DNA of 64,000 nt from a bacterium M00.F.Ca.ET.205.01.1.1. GTDB taxonomy: Bacteria; Pseudomonadota; Alphaproteobacteria; Rhizobiales; Rhizobiaceae. Below the pieces are notes generated by a model that had not been told where the DNA came from, did no database searches, and saw only the letters and a list, made by a program, of their open reading frames with translations. Location: positions 372,001-436,000 of the forward strand of contig SRUQ01000002.1 of NCBI GenBank assembly GCA_004791255.1, given 5' to 3'. Positions 24,357-33,240 of the stretch are shown here, one piece after another. The stretch's first letter is position 1, and each line of letters opens with the position of its first letter. Made by a program: the position numbers and the translations under genes.

Positions 24357-27300
24357 TCTGCAGCCTCCTTCGGCGCTTCGGATGCGAGCGGCCCTTCGAG
24401 CCAATCGACATTGGCCATCTTGCGGACGACAATGAATTCGTCGCGGTTTGAGCCCACGGTGCCGTAATAGTTGAAGCCGTAGGACTGCTGGGCGTAGCCG
24501 CCGATCATGTGGGTAGGTTTCAGCACCGTTCGGGTGACCGAGTTGTGGATGCCGCCGCGGTGGCCGGTCATCTCCGATCCCGGCGTGTTCACGATCTTTT
24601 CCTGGGCGTGATACATCATCATCATGCCGGGCTTGACCCGCTGGGAGACGACGGCACGTGCGGTGAGCGCGCCGTTGATGTTGAAGACCTCGACCCAGTC
24701 ATTGTCGACCAGGCCGGCCGTCTTGGCGTCGGTCTCCGAGATCCACACCACCGGGCCGCCGCGGTTGAGCGTCAGCATCAGAAGATTGTCCGAATAGGTG
24801 GAATGGATGCCCCACTTCTGATGGGGCGTGATGAAGTTGAGGACGATTTCCTTGTGCCCGTTGGGACGGACGTCCTTGATACCCGGGATCGTCTTGAGAT
24901 CGACTGGCGGCTTCCAGGTGACGAGCCCCTCGCCGAAGGCCCTCATCCACAGGTGATCCTGGTAGAGCTGCTGGCGGCCGGTCAACGTCCGCCACGGGAT
25001 CAATTCGTGGACGTTGGTGTAGCCGGCGTTGTAACAGACCTTCTCGCTTTCGATGCCGGACCATGTCGGCGAAGAGATGATCTTGCGCGGCTGGGCCTGG
25101 ATATCGCGGAAGCGGATCTTCTCGTCTTCCTTCGGCAAGGCAAGGTGTGCATGCTCGCGGCCGGTGATCTCCGACAAGGCTTCCCAGGCCTTGATCGCGA
25201 CCTCGCCATTCGTCTCCGGCGCAAGCATGAGAATGACCTCGGCGGCGTCGATGTCGGTCTCGATCTTCGGCAAGCCCTTGGCCGCGCCTTCGATATGGAC
25301 GCCGTTAAGCGCTCCGAGCGCCTCGACTTCGTGCTTGGTGTTCCATGCGATGCCTTTGCCCCCGTTGCCGACTTTCGCCATCAGCGGCCCCAGCGCAGTG
25401 AACTGGGCGTAGAGATTGGGGTAATCGCGGGTGACAACTGTCACCGACGGCATTGTCTTGCCCGGAAGTGGCTCGACTTCGCCGAGCTTCCAGTCCTTCA
25501 CGTCGAGGGCCTGGGCCATCTCGGCCGGGCTGTCATGCTGGATCGGAGTGAGAACCACATCCTGCTCAACGCCTAACACCTCCTGGGATACTTCCGAGAA
25601 GGCTTTGGCGAGGCTCTTGTAAATCTCCCAGTCGGAGCGCGACTCCCAGGCAGGATCCACCGCCGCCGACAGCGGATGGATGAACGGATGCATGTCGGAC
25701 GTGTTGAGGTCGTTCTTCTCGTACCAGGTGGCCGTTGGCAGCACGATATCGGAGTAGACACAGGTGGTCGACATGCGGAAATCGAGCGTGACCAGGAGGT
25801 CGAGCTTCCCCTGCGGCGCCGTCTCGTGCCAGACGACTTCGGTGTTGCGGACCGCCCCTTCCGGGCCGAGGTCCTTGCCCATCACGCCGTGGGTAGTGCC
25901 GAGCAAATGCTTGAGGAAGTATTCGTGACCCTTGCCTGATGAGCCGAGGAGATTCGAGCGCCAGACGAACATGTTGCGCGGCCAGTTGGCGGGATCGTCG
26001 GGATCATGGCAGGAAAGTTCCAGTTCACCGGATTTCAGCGCGTTGACGACATAGTCCTTCGGCTCAAGGCCGGCGGCTTTGGCCTTGGCGGCGATCGTCA
26101 GCGGATTCTGCTTCAGCTGAGGCGCCGAGGGCAACCAACCCATACGTTCAGCGCGCACATTGTAATCGATGAAACTCTTGTTCCAATCGCCTTCGGGCGC
26201 GGTCGGAGACAGTATTTCAGCAGCCGTCAGGGTCTCATAGCGCCACTGGTCGGTCTGCGCATAGAAGAAGGACGTCGAGTTCATGTGCCGGGGTGGCCGG
26301 CTCCAGTCGAGCCCGAACGCAAGCGGTGTCCAGCCTGTCTGCGGGCGGAGTTTTTCCTGTCCCACATAATGTGACCAGCCCCCGCCCGATTGGCCGATGG
26401 CGCCGCAGAAAACCAGGAGATTGATGATCCCCCGGTAGGTCATGTCCATGTGGTACCAGTGGTTCACACCAGCGCCGAGGATCACCATCGAACGGCCGTT
26501 GGTTTTCTCCGCGTTGGTGGCAAATTCACGGGCAACCGTGATGATCGCATCGCGCTTTACCCCGGTAATGCGCTCCGCCCAGGCGGGCGTGAACGGCACG
26601 TCCTCGTCATAGCTCTTGGCCGCGTGATCGCCGCCAAAGCCACGATCGAGACCATAATTGGCCATCATCAGGTCGTGCACGGTGGCAACTGCCACCTTGG
26701 AGCCATCGCTCAGCTTGATCCGCCGGATCGGAAGATTGCGCGTGAGGATCTCACCGTGATCGGTCGAGACAAAATGCTCGGTCGCGCGACCGCCGAAGTA
26801 GGGGAAATCGACAGCTGCAATCTCGGCTTTCTTGCCAGCAAGCGTCAGCCTGAGCCGAATGTCTTGGCCACTGCCGTCCTTTTCCTCAAGATTCCATTTG
26901 GCGCCCTCGCCCCAGCGATAGCCTATCGAACCGCGCGGCGAGACGAGTGCATCGGTGGCCTCGTCGATCGCGACCGTTTTCCATTCCGGATTGTTGCTCT
27001 CGCCCAAACCGCCAGCGATCTCCGAGGTCCGCAGGAGCCGTTCGGGAACGAGCCGGCCGTCGCGTTCTGTCAGGCGAACCAGGAACGGCAGGTCGGTGTA
27101 TTTGCGGGCGTAGTCGTCGAAATACGGAACCGTGCGATCGAGGTAATATTCGCGAAGAATGACGTGGCCCATGGCCAATGCCAGCGCGGCGTCGGTCCCC
27201 TGCTTCGGGTTGAGCCAGATATCGGCGAACTTGGTCGCCTCGGCGTAGTCCGGGCTGACGACCGCGCTCTTGGTGCCCTTGTAGCGAACTTCGGTATAAA

Positions 27301-28096
27301 AATGTGCATCGGGCGTGCGCGTCTGCGGCACGTTGGAACCCCAGACGATGATGAAGCCGGCATTGTACCAGTCGGCGCTTTCAGGAACGTCGGTCTGCTC
27401 GCCCCAGGTCTGGGGGCTTGCGGGCGGCAGATCGCAATACCAGTCGTAGAATGACATGCACACGCCGCCCATCAACGACAGGTAGCGCGAGCCCGCCGCG
27501 TACGAGACCATCGACATGGCCGGGATCGGCGAGAAGCCGATGACACGGTCGGGACCATGTGCCTTTACCGTATAGGCATTGGCCGCCGCGATGAGTTCGT
27601 TCACCTCGTCCCAGGTGGCGCGCACGAAGCCACCGTGGCCGCGGATGGAGATGTAGGATTGCCGCTTGTCAGCATCCTTGACGATCGAGGCCCATGCGGC
27701 AACGGGCGGCATCGTGGAACGAGCGGCCCGCCACAGCTTCAATAGCCGACCGCGGATCATCGGGTATTTCACCCGCGCGCCGGAATAGAGGTACCAGCTA
27801 TAGGAGGCACCACGCGCGCAGCCGCGCGGTTCATGGTTAGGGAGATCGGGCCGCGTGCGTGGATAGTCGGTCTGCTGTGTCTCCCAGGTGACGATGCCGC
27901 CTTTGACGTAAATCTTCCACGAGCAGGAGCCGGTGCAGTTCACGCCATGGGTGGAGCGCACGATCTTGTCGTGCTGCCAGCGCTTGCGGTAGCCGTCCTC
28001 CCAAGAGCGATCCTCAATGGTGACGATGCCGTGGCCGTCGGAGAAACTGTCGACGGTCTTGCGGAAGAAGGTTAGCCGGTCGAGAAAATGCGACAT
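24353..28096 (-). CDS. narG: Respiratory nitrate reductase alpha subunit NarG
   Basis: 1247 aa, the usual length. NarG reduces nitrate to nitrite at a Mo-bisMGD centre in the cytoplasm. The N-terminal FS0 cluster ligands H50, C54, C58 and C93 are visible (STHGVNCTGSC ... EPRGCARG). SFYDWYCDLPPASPQTWGEQ holds the aspartate that coordinates Mo. GAGVNHWYHMDMTYRGIINL and ETNGEVAIKAWEAL are further family landmarks. There is no Tat signal in the processed sense; the subunit is held at the inner face by NarI. It follows narK by 15 bases. Confidence 0.98.
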   Translation of the reverse strand: MSHFLDRLTFFRKTVDSFSDGHGIVTIEDRSWEDGYRKRWQHDKIVRSTHGVNCTGSCSWKIYVKGGIVTWETQQTDYPRTRPDLPNHEPRGCARGASYSWYLYSGARVKYPMIRGRLLKLWRAARSTMPPVAAWASIVKDADKRQSYISIRGHGGFVRATWDEVNELIAAANAYTVKAHGPDRVIGFSPIPAMSMVSYAAGSRYLSLMGGVCMSFYDWYCDLPPASPQTWGEQTDVPESADWYNAGFIIVWGSNVPQTRTPDAHFYTEVRYKGTKSAVVSPDYAEATKFADIWLNPKQGTDAALALAMGHVILREYYLDRTVPYFDDYARKYTDLPFLVRLTERDGRLVPERLLRTSEIAGGLGESNNPEWKTVAIDEATDALVSPRGSIGYRWGEGAKWNLEEKDGSGQDIRLRLTLAGKKAEIAAVDFPYFGGRATEHFVSTDHGEILTRNLPIRRIKLSDGSKVAVATVHDLMMANYGLDRGFGGDHAAKSYDEDVPFTPAWAERITGVKRDAIITVAREFATNAEKTNGRSMVILGAGVNHWYHMDMTYRGIINLLVFCGAIGQSGGGWSHYVGQEKLRPQTGWTPLAFGLDWSRPPRHMNSTSFFYAQTDQWRYETLTAAEILSPTAPEGDWNKSFIDYNVRAERMGWLPSAPQLKQNPLTIAAKAKAAGLEPKDYVVNALKSGELELSCHDPDDPANWPRNMFVWRSNLLGSSGKGHEYFLKHLLGTTHGVMGKDLGPEGAVRNTEVVWHETAPQGKLDLLVTLDFRMSTTCVYSDIVLPTATWYEKNDLNTSDMHPFIHPLSAAVDPAWESRSDWEIYKSLAKAFSEVSQEVLGVEQDVVLTPIQHDSPAEMAQALDVKDWKLGEVEPLPGKTMPSVTVVTRDYPNLYAQFTALGPLMAKVGNGGKGIAWNTKHEVEALGALNGVHIEGAAKGLPKIETDIDAAEVILMLAPETNGEVAIKAWEALSEITGREHAHLALPKEDEKIRFRDIQAQPRKIISSPTWSGIESEKVCYNAGYTNVHELIPWRTLTGRQQLYQDHLWMRAFGEGLVTWKPPVDLKTIPGIKDVRPNGHKEIVLNFITPHQKWGIHSTYSDNLLMLTLNRGGPVVWISETDAKTAGLVDNDWVEVFNINGALTARAVVSQRVKPGMMMMYHAQEKIVNTPGSEMTGHRGGIHNSVTRTVLKPTHMIGGYAQQSYGFNYYGTVGSNRDEFIVVRKMANVDWLEGPLASEAPKEAAE

Positions 28097-28111
28097 TGCT
28101 CTTGCCTCTGA

Positions 28112-30850
28112 TTATTCGGCTGCGGCCGGTTGGACGGACGCGCCGCGCTTGGCACGCTCGATGTCGTGGAGAAGGCCGCCCTTGCGGGTGTAGACGGCCC
28201 AAGTGATGACGAGGCAGCTGACGTAGAACATCAAGAACCCCCAGAGCGCGGCGCTCGGCCCGCCCGTCAAGGCGATCGAGCTGCCATAGCTCTTCGGGAT
28301 GAAGAAGGCGCCGAAGGCTGCGATCGCTGACGTAAAGCCGGTGATGGCGGCGGACTCCTTCTCCGCCTGCCGACGGCGCGTCTCTGCATCTGCCGTGGGC
28401 ATCAAGCGGCCCATCTCCTTGGCCATGATCACCGGGATCATCTGGAAGGTGGAGGCATTGCCGACACCGGTGGCGAAGAACAGCAGCAGGAAGGCGGCGA
28501 AGAAGCCAAGGAATGCACCAGGTTGATCCTTGATGCCGATGAACCACAAAACCCCTGCTGCACCCGCGATCATTAGGACGAAGACCCAGAAGGTGACGCG
28601 CGCGCCGCCATATTTGTCTGCCAGCCACCCGGTACCCGAGCGCGACAGGGCGCCGACAAGCGGGCCGAGAAAGGCGAACTGAAGTGCGTTGACGTCTGGG
28701 AACAACATTTTCGTGAGCAGCGGGAATCCGGCCGAATAGCCAATGAAAGACCCAAAAGTTCCAGTGTAGAGCCAGCACATGATCCAATTGTGCCGGCGCT
28801 GGAAGATCACAGCCTGCTCGGTGAAGGATGCCTTGGCCGAAGCGATGTCGTTCATGCCGAACCAGGCCGCAAAAGCCGAGATCGCGATAAACGGCACGAA
28901 TACGAAGCCGGCATTCTGCAGCCACAAGGGCGCCTCGCCCGTCGGCCCCTTGACCATGGCCGGATCGCCACCGAACCAGCCGAATATCCCGGCGGTGATT
29001 GCGAGCGGCACGACGAACTGGACGACGCTGACGCCGAGATTGCCAAGGCCAGCGTTAAGCGCAAGCGCATTTCCTTTTTCCGCCTTCGGGAAGAAGAAGG
29101 AGATGTTGGCCATGGAAGAGGCAAAGTTGCCGCCGCCTAAGCCGCAAAGCAACGCAAGCATCAACAGCACGACATAGGGCGTGTCAGGATTCTGCACTGC
29201 ATAGCCGATCCCAACCGCCGGGATGAGGAGCGACCATGTCGTTAGGGTCGTCCAGAGCCTGCCGCCAAAGATTGGCACCATGAAGGAATAGAAGATGCGC
29301 AGCGTCGCGCCCGAGATTCCCGGCAGAGCTGCAAGCCAGAAGAGCTGGTCGGTGGTGAAGGTGAAGCCGACGAGCGGCAGCTTGGCGACGACGACGGACC
29401 ATACCTGCCAGATGGCAAAAGAAAGGAGAAGTGCCGGGATCGAAAGCCATAGGTTACGCCTGGCGATCTGGCGGCCGCTTTCAGCCCAGAATACCTTGTC
29501 CTCCGGACGCCAGTCGGTGAGAGCACCGCCTGATCGGGCCCCTATTGCGGGTTTGGGCATGCCCTGCATCTCGGGGAATGGCGGGAGCTTGGCGAGGGCT
29601 TCGCCAGCGACCCCGCGTTCCATCTGGCGGATGGCGACGTGCATCCACAGGAGCGCACCAGTGACCAGCACAAAGAGCGCCATGAAGCAGCTTGTCCACA
29701 GGCCGGTGAGGTCAAGCAGCAAACCGAACAGGATCGGCAGCACGAAGCCGCCCAAGCCGCCGATCATCCCTACGAGGCCGCCGACCGAGCCCACATGCTC
29801 GGGATAGTAGACCGGGATGTGCTTGTAGACCGCAGCCTTGCCGAGAGCCATGAAGAAGCCCAGCACAAAGATCGTGATGACGAAGCCGACGAGACTCATC
29901 TCCAGGTGGAAGGACGTCGCACCCTTGAGTCCGTGGACCACGTAGTCGGTCGGCGGATAGGACAGGATGAAGGTCGCCACGACCGAGACCAGAAAGGTCC
30001 AGTAGAGCACGCGCCGCGCGCCAAAGCTGTCCGACAGGTGTCCGCCATAGGCCCGAAAGAGGCTCGCCGGCACCGAGAAGGAGGCCGCAATCATGCCAGC
30101 CGTCTTGATGTCGAGACCGTAGACGTTGATGAGATATTGCGGCAGCCAGAGCGCGAGCGCGACAAAGGCGCCGAACACAAAGAAATAGTAGAGCGCGAAG
30201 CGCCAGATCTGCACATTCTTCAGGGGTTCAAGTTCGAGCCAGGCGCTTTTCGGCCTGATGCCGGACCGCCGACGTTCGACGATTACGGGGTCGTCCTCCG
30301 TCGTGAGCCAGAAGATGACGGCCATGACGACGAGGGCTGCTGCCCAGAATTGTGCGACGACCTGCCATCCAAAGGCGACGAGCACGAAGGGAGCGAGGAA
30401 TTTGGTGACCGCTGCACCGACATTGCCGGCACCAAAGATGCCAAGCGCTGTGCCTTGCCTTTCCGGCGGGAACCACCGCGACACATAGGCAACTCCAACT
30501 GCAAAAGAGCCGCCGGCCATGCCAACGCCAAGCGCGGCTACGAGCATTTGCGGATAAGTTTGGGCATAAGACAGCAGAAAGGTCGCGGCGGCGGCGGCGA
30601 GCATGTTCGCTGTAAAGACGATCCGACCGCCATAACGGTCGGTCCAGATCCCCAGCACAACCCTCAAGAGAGAGCCCGTAAGAATTGGTGTGCCGACAAG
30701 CAAGCCGAATTGTGTTTCGCTGAGGCCGAGCTCCTGGCGCATGCGAATGCCGATGATGGAGAAGATGGTCCATACGGCGAAGCAGACCGTGAACGCTGCC
30801 GTGCTCGCACCCAGGATTTGACTGGACTTCGGATACACAGTCGTTTGCAT
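28112..30850 (-). CDS. narK: Fused NarK1-NarK2 nitrate/nitrite transporter
   Basis: 912 aa from the ATG at 30850, behind GAAGGGG; an ATG at 30880 would add 10 residues but has no ribosome binding site. Two complete 12-helix major facilitator units are joined by a cytosolic linker (~415-470, with PPFPEMQGMPKPAIGARSGG). The first half (GVGMAGGSFAVGVAYVSRWF) resembles NarK1-type proton-nitrate symporters; the second (LCGLGGGNFASSMANISFFF) resembles NarK2-type nitrate/nitrite antiporters. The fusion is known from Paracoccus, where it supports the start and the steady state of nitrate respiration. It is the first gene of the nar operon, with an FNR-type site just upstream. Confidence 0.94.
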   Translation of the reverse strand: MQTTVYPKSSQILGASTAAFTVCFAVWTIFSIIGIRMRQELGLSETQFGLLVGTPILTGSLLRVVLGIWTDRYGGRIVFTANMLAAAAATFLLSYAQTYPQMLVAALGVGMAGGSFAVGVAYVSRWFPPERQGTALGIFGAGNVGAAVTKFLAPFVLVAFGWQVVAQFWAAALVVMAVIFWLTTEDDPVIVERRRSGIRPKSAWLELEPLKNVQIWRFALYYFFVFGAFVALALWLPQYLINVYGLDIKTAGMIAASFSVPASLFRAYGGHLSDSFGARRVLYWTFLVSVVATFILSYPPTDYVVHGLKGATSFHLEMSLVGFVITIFVLGFFMALGKAAVYKHIPVYYPEHVGSVGGLVGMIGGLGGFVLPILFGLLLDLTGLWTSCFMALFVLVTGALLWMHVAIRQMERGVAGEALAKLPPFPEMQGMPKPAIGARSGGALTDWRPEDKVFWAESGRQIARRNLWLSIPALLLSFAIWQVWSVVVAKLPLVGFTFTTDQLFWLAALPGISGATLRIFYSFMVPIFGGRLWTTLTTWSLLIPAVGIGYAVQNPDTPYVVLLMLALLCGLGGGNFASSMANISFFFPKAEKGNALALNAGLGNLGVSVVQFVVPLAITAGIFGWFGGDPAMVKGPTGEAPLWLQNAGFVFVPFIAISAFAAWFGMNDIASAKASFTEQAVIFQRRHNWIMCWLYTGTFGSFIGYSAGFPLLTKMLFPDVNALQFAFLGPLVGALSRSGTGWLADKYGGARVTFWVFVLMIAGAAGVLWFIGIKDQPGAFLGFFAAFLLLFFATGVGNASTFQMIPVIMAKEMGRLMPTADAETRRRQAEKESAAITGFTSAIAAFGAFFIPKSYGSSIALTGGPSAALWGFLMFYVSCLVITWAVYTRKGGLLHDIERAKRGASVQPAAAE

Positions 30851-30935
30851 CGGCGACGGCCCCTTCGACAGTTGGTCCATAGAAGCGGAATCGTCCCGCC
30901 CGAAGCCAAAATGGCCAACCTGGCGCCTTGCGACC

Positions 30936-30949
30936 TTGATCTAGGTCAA
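30936..30949. promoter_or_regulatory. FNR/Dnr-type box TTGATCTAGGTCAA
   Basis: One base from the perfect TTGAT-N4-ATCAA consensus, between the divergent narK and Crp/Fnr genes. It is 86 bases upstream of the chosen narK start and 78 bases before the chosen regulator start, so it could serve both directions. Confidence 0.75.
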
Positions 30950-31026
30950 AGACTGCTGTGACTTCTGTCACGAATGATGCGGTGGTGTGGGAGAGCCGCG
31001 ATCGAGGGGACAATCCGTTGCATGGA

Positions 31027-31740
31027 ATGACGGGTGAGGAAGTGGCACCGGAAGCGCTGCGGCTGTTTCGGGCGCTGTCCGTAGCCATGCGCACCGACCT
31101 GCTACGAAACGCCGTGGTGCACAGTGTAGCCTCAGGCACCGTTTTGTTCGAGCAAGGCGATGTGCCGACCTTCCAACTGATCGTGCTGGCAGGATCCGTG
31201 CAATTGTTTGGACGATCAGCCGACGGTCGAGAAGTGCTGATCGAGGCCGTTCGGGCCCAAGACCTCGTTATCCCTGCCGCTGTCTTGACCGGAGCGCCCT
31301 ATCTCATGCAGGCCCGGGTGCCTGAGCCTTCGCGCCTTCTGTTGATTCATGCGGCGGCGTTTCGCGCGGCCGTGGAGACGAACCCTCTGCTGGCACAGGC
31401 GGTGATCGGAAGCCTCGCACAACAGTTTCGACGCATGGTTCGGCAGATCAAGAGCCTCAAGTTAAGGACCGCGATACAGCGTGTCGGATGTTACCTCTTG
31501 GCCCTGTCACAGAGGCAACGCACTCCAGACAAAGCGGCCCTACCGTTTGAGAAGATGCTGATTGCCTCCGAACTTGGTATAACTCGAGAATCCTTTTCGC
31601 GTGCACTGTCCAGCCTGAGCAACTCAGGCATTCAAGTCCATGGCCAAATTGTCTTGATTCATGACGCTCCTCGGCTAGCCGCCGAATGCGGGTACGACCC
31701 CGTTACCGACGGGCCAGATACCGATGACTTCGTAGTCTGA
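31027..31740 (+). CDS. Crp/Fnr family regulator (Dnr/NarR-like) next to narK
   Basis: 237 aa from the ATG at 31027; the frame extends to a GTG at 30958, but that start would lie only 8 bases after the FNR-type box, inside the expected promoter. An N-terminal cyclic-nucleotide-binding-type barrel (GTVLFEQGDVPTFQLIVLAG) is followed by the dimer helix and a winged helix (LIASELGITRESFSRALSSL). The recognition helix keeps E-xx-SR, the residues with which FNR reads TTGAT half-sites. There is no N-terminal cysteine set for an Fe-S cluster, so it is probably of the heme/NO-sensing Dnr or NarR type. Likely targets are the four TTGAT-type boxes in this window. Confidence 0.85.
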   Translation: MTGEEVAPEALRLFRALSVAMRTDLLRNAVVHSVASGTVLFEQGDVPTFQLIVLAGSVQLFGRSADGREVLIEAVRAQDLVIPAAVLTGAPYLMQARVPEPSRLLLIHAAAFRAAVETNPLLAQAVIGSLAQQFRRMVRQIKSLKLRTAIQRVGCYLLALSQRQRTPDKAALPFEKMLIASELGITRESFSRALSSLSNSGIQVHGQIVLIHDAPRLAAECGYDPVTDGPDTDDFVV

Positions 31741-31772
31741 TTGACCGAAATCGCGGCAATCACTGCTTTTGG

Positions 31773-31786
31773 TTGATCCAAGTCAA
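31773..31786. promoter_or_regulatory. FNR/Dnr-type box TTGATCCAAGTCAA
   Basis: Close match to TTGAT-N4-ATCAA, placed 54 bases before the GTG of the 58-aa membrane protein and 33 bases after the regulator stop. The spacing suits a class II activation site. Confidence 0.7.
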
Positions 31787-31840
31787 CGCCTGTCCGTCAC
31801 TCTTGCCGTCACCTCAACCAGTTGAGGAAGGAGAACTGGT

Positions 31841-32017
31841 GTGCCAACGGAAAGCTCGACGATCACCATCCTAGTGTTGGATGTCTTTGCCTTCCTGGCT
31901 GTGCTGGCCTACGCCTCTTTCGAATCGCGTCATAAGTCACGCAAACAGCGCCGTGCGCTGATCCACACGGATTTGGACGAGAGACCTCGCCAGAATTCAA
32001 TCAAGCCGAAAGCCTGA
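31841..32017 (+). CDS. 58-aa single-pass membrane protein
   Basis: GTG start at 31841 behind a strong ribosome binding site (GAGGAAGGAG) and 54 bases after an FNR-type box. The product has one hydrophobic helix (ITILVLDVFAFLAVLAYASF, residues 8-27) and a basic, then mixed-charge cytosolic tail (ESRHKSRKQRRALIHTDLDE). It resembles no family I can name. It may be a small component or regulator of a membrane respiratory complex. Its 3' end overlaps the convergent 71-aa gene by 21 bases. Coding potential is supported by the start signals rather than by homology. Confidence 0.65.
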   Translation: MPTESSTITILVLDVFAFLAVLAYASFESRHKSRKQRRALIHTDLDERPRQNSIKPKA

Positions 32018-32212
32018 AGCGCCAAACATGAGATGGCGACCCGTTATCAGGGGAACCTTGAGGATAGGTCCTTGCTCATCAAAGTCCTGGATCGGCGGCC
32101 CTGCAACGTACGGATGCATCTTCAGCATGGTCTGCCAGATGGTGGGAAAGTCCGCACCTTGGCTGCGCGTAAAGTTGCACTCCCTGACAAGCCTGGAAAC
32201 GACATCGGCCAT
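31997..32212 (-). CDS. Small conserved-looking protein, unknown
   Basis: 71 aa from the ATG at 32212, behind AGAGG; the longer frame upstream covers an FNR-type site. The sequence is compact and patterned: SRLVRECNFTRSQGADFPTIW, then LKMHPYVAGPPIQDFDEQGP and LKVPLITGRHLMFGASGFRL. No cysteine cluster, signal peptide or membrane helix is present. I recognise it as the kind of short protein that accompanies denitrification genes in Rhizobiales but know no function. The FNR-type boxes at 32276 and 32335 lie upstream of it as well as of the divergent GNAT gene. Confidence 0.65.
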   Translation of the reverse strand: MADVVSRLVRECNFTRSQGADFPTIWQTMLKMHPYVAGPPIQDFDEQGPILKVPLITGRHLMFGASGFRLD

Positions 32213-32275
32213 TGGGGGCGACCTCTTCGATAAACTGCTGAATCTTCGAAGACACTTTGATCTCGGCCACCCGCA

Positions 32276-32289
32276 TTGATCTCGATCAA
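32276..32289. promoter_or_regulatory. Perfect FNR/Dnr-type box TTGATCTCGATCAA
   Basis: Exact TTGAT-N4-ATCAA, 63 bases upstream of the minus-strand 71-aa gene and 144 bases before the plus-strand GNAT gene. It is the first of two boxes in this short divergent promoter region. Confidence 0.75.
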
Positions 32290-32334
32290 ATGGGCCGACA
32301 TTTCTCGCCGCGCGGCCTAACTTCACTCGCGTCT

Positions 32335-32348
32335 TTGATGCGCATCAA
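32335..32348. promoter_or_regulatory. Perfect FNR/Dnr-type box within a larger palindrome
   Basis: Exact TTGATGCGCATCAA. It is the centre of a 34-base inverted repeat at 32325-32358, whose outer arms (ACTCGCGTC and GACGCGAGT) are exact complements with a single mismatched pair next to the box. It lies 85 bases before the GNAT gene. The extended arms suggest a second protein site or an RNA hairpin in the transcript. Confidence 0.75.
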
Positions 32349-32433
32349 GGACGCGAGTGGCATCGGCTGCCATTGTGTCGGCGATGAAGCGAAGCTCCAT
32401 CCTATCGAAAAAACTCGAGATTGCAGGCGAAAC

Positions 32434-32958
32434 ATGACCACGGACAGCAACGGCATTCTTTCCACACGCACTGGATTTCGCTTCGAAGTGCGCCGCGCAA
32501 GGCCCGAAGACGAGCCTGCTTTGGCAGAGTTCTTTACCCATGTGACGCCCGATGACCTGCGGTTTCGCTTTCTCGGCGGACTGAAGGCGGTTTCGCATGA
32601 GCGGCTCGTGGCAATGACGCGCTCCGATGATGCCCGGATACACAACTTCCTTGCCTTTTCGGTCAACGGATTGCTGATCGCGGTTGCGATGTTGGCATGC
32701 GATCAGCCTCGCCGGCACGGAGAAGTCGCGATCTGCACTCGTGAAGACCACAAGCACCTGGGCGTCAGCTGGGAGTTGCTCTCATACGTCGCGAAATATG
32801 CCGATGAGTTGGGCCTCGACGCCATCGAGTCGATCGAGAGCCGCGAAAACCGCGCCGCGATCGAACTCGAGCGCGACATGGGCTTCACTGTGACGGCCTA
32901 CCCCGATGATCCGGCGCTTGTTCTGGTTCGGCGACAGCTCGGTTGCACAGCATCTTGA
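32434..32958 (+). CDS. GNAT family N-acetyltransferase
   Basis: 174 aa from the ATG at 32434; the longer frame covers the two FNR-type boxes. The GNAT fold shows in FEVRRARPEDEPALAEFFTH, then GEVAICTREDHKHLGVSWELLSYVAKYADELGL, where the R/Q-x-x-G-x-G/A loop is only loosely kept (EDHKHLGVSW), and ESRENRAAIELERDMGFTV near the end. The family resembles the acetyltransferase domains fused to acyl-CoA synthetases (Pat-like) that acetylate lysines in metabolic enzymes. The substrate cannot be read from the sequence. Two FNR-type boxes upstream imply oxygen-limited expression. Confidence 0.8.
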   Translation: MTTDSNGILSTRTGFRFEVRRARPEDEPALAEFFTHVTPDDLRFRFLGGLKAVSHERLVAMTRSDDARIHNFLAFSVNGLLIAVAMLACDQPRRHGEVAICTREDHKHLGVSWELLSYVAKYADELGLDAIESIESRENRAAIELERDMGFTVTAYPDDPALVLVRRQLGCTAS

Positions 32959-33073
32959 AGCAGCGGCCAGCAGAACCGCCGTGGAGTTGTGGATGGACAT
33001 GGGACCGCTCTGCAACCGGCGCGATCGGCGGACATCAGAGGCGGCCCCCAGTTTCTACAAAACGTTGTGTTCT

Positions 33074-33087
33074 TTGCGCTGGAGCAA
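33074..33087. promoter_or_regulatory. NnrR-type site TTGCGCTGGAGCAA
   Basis: TTGCG-N4-AGCAA, one base from the symmetric form, about 150 bases before ftrA and 115 bases after the GNAT stop. Confidence 0.6.
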
Positions 33088-33144
33088 AGAGGCGGCTGAT
33101 CTCCTAGATAAGTAGACAATCGTAATCATGTTTGTTGGTTCACT

Positions 33145-33168
33145 GGGTTCCGGGATATGTCGGAACCC
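33145..33168 (+). other. Perfect stem-loop upstream of ftrA
   Basis: Arms GGGTTCCG and CGGAACCC pair exactly around an 8-base loop, followed by GTTTCGTT. It lies between the NnrR-type site and the ftrA start. It could be an RNA leader structure, an attenuator or a weak terminator. Confidence 0.4.
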
Positions 33169-33240
33169 GTTTCGTTGCCGATCCGGTAAAATATCAGCCG
33201 AAGGCAAAGATCGTCGCCGTCGATAGCAAGGGAGCAGTCA

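Noticed and set aside
23271..24467. 398-codon plus-strand frame opposite narH
   Set aside because: Antisense shadow of narH, whose Fe-S cysteines are intact.
24509..27454. Two ~355-codon plus-strand frames opposite narG
   Set aside because: Antisense shadows; narG is full length and conserved.
29639..30961. 440-codon plus-strand frame opposite narK
   Set aside because: Composition rich in H, R, D and E with no fold pattern; shadow of the narK transporter.
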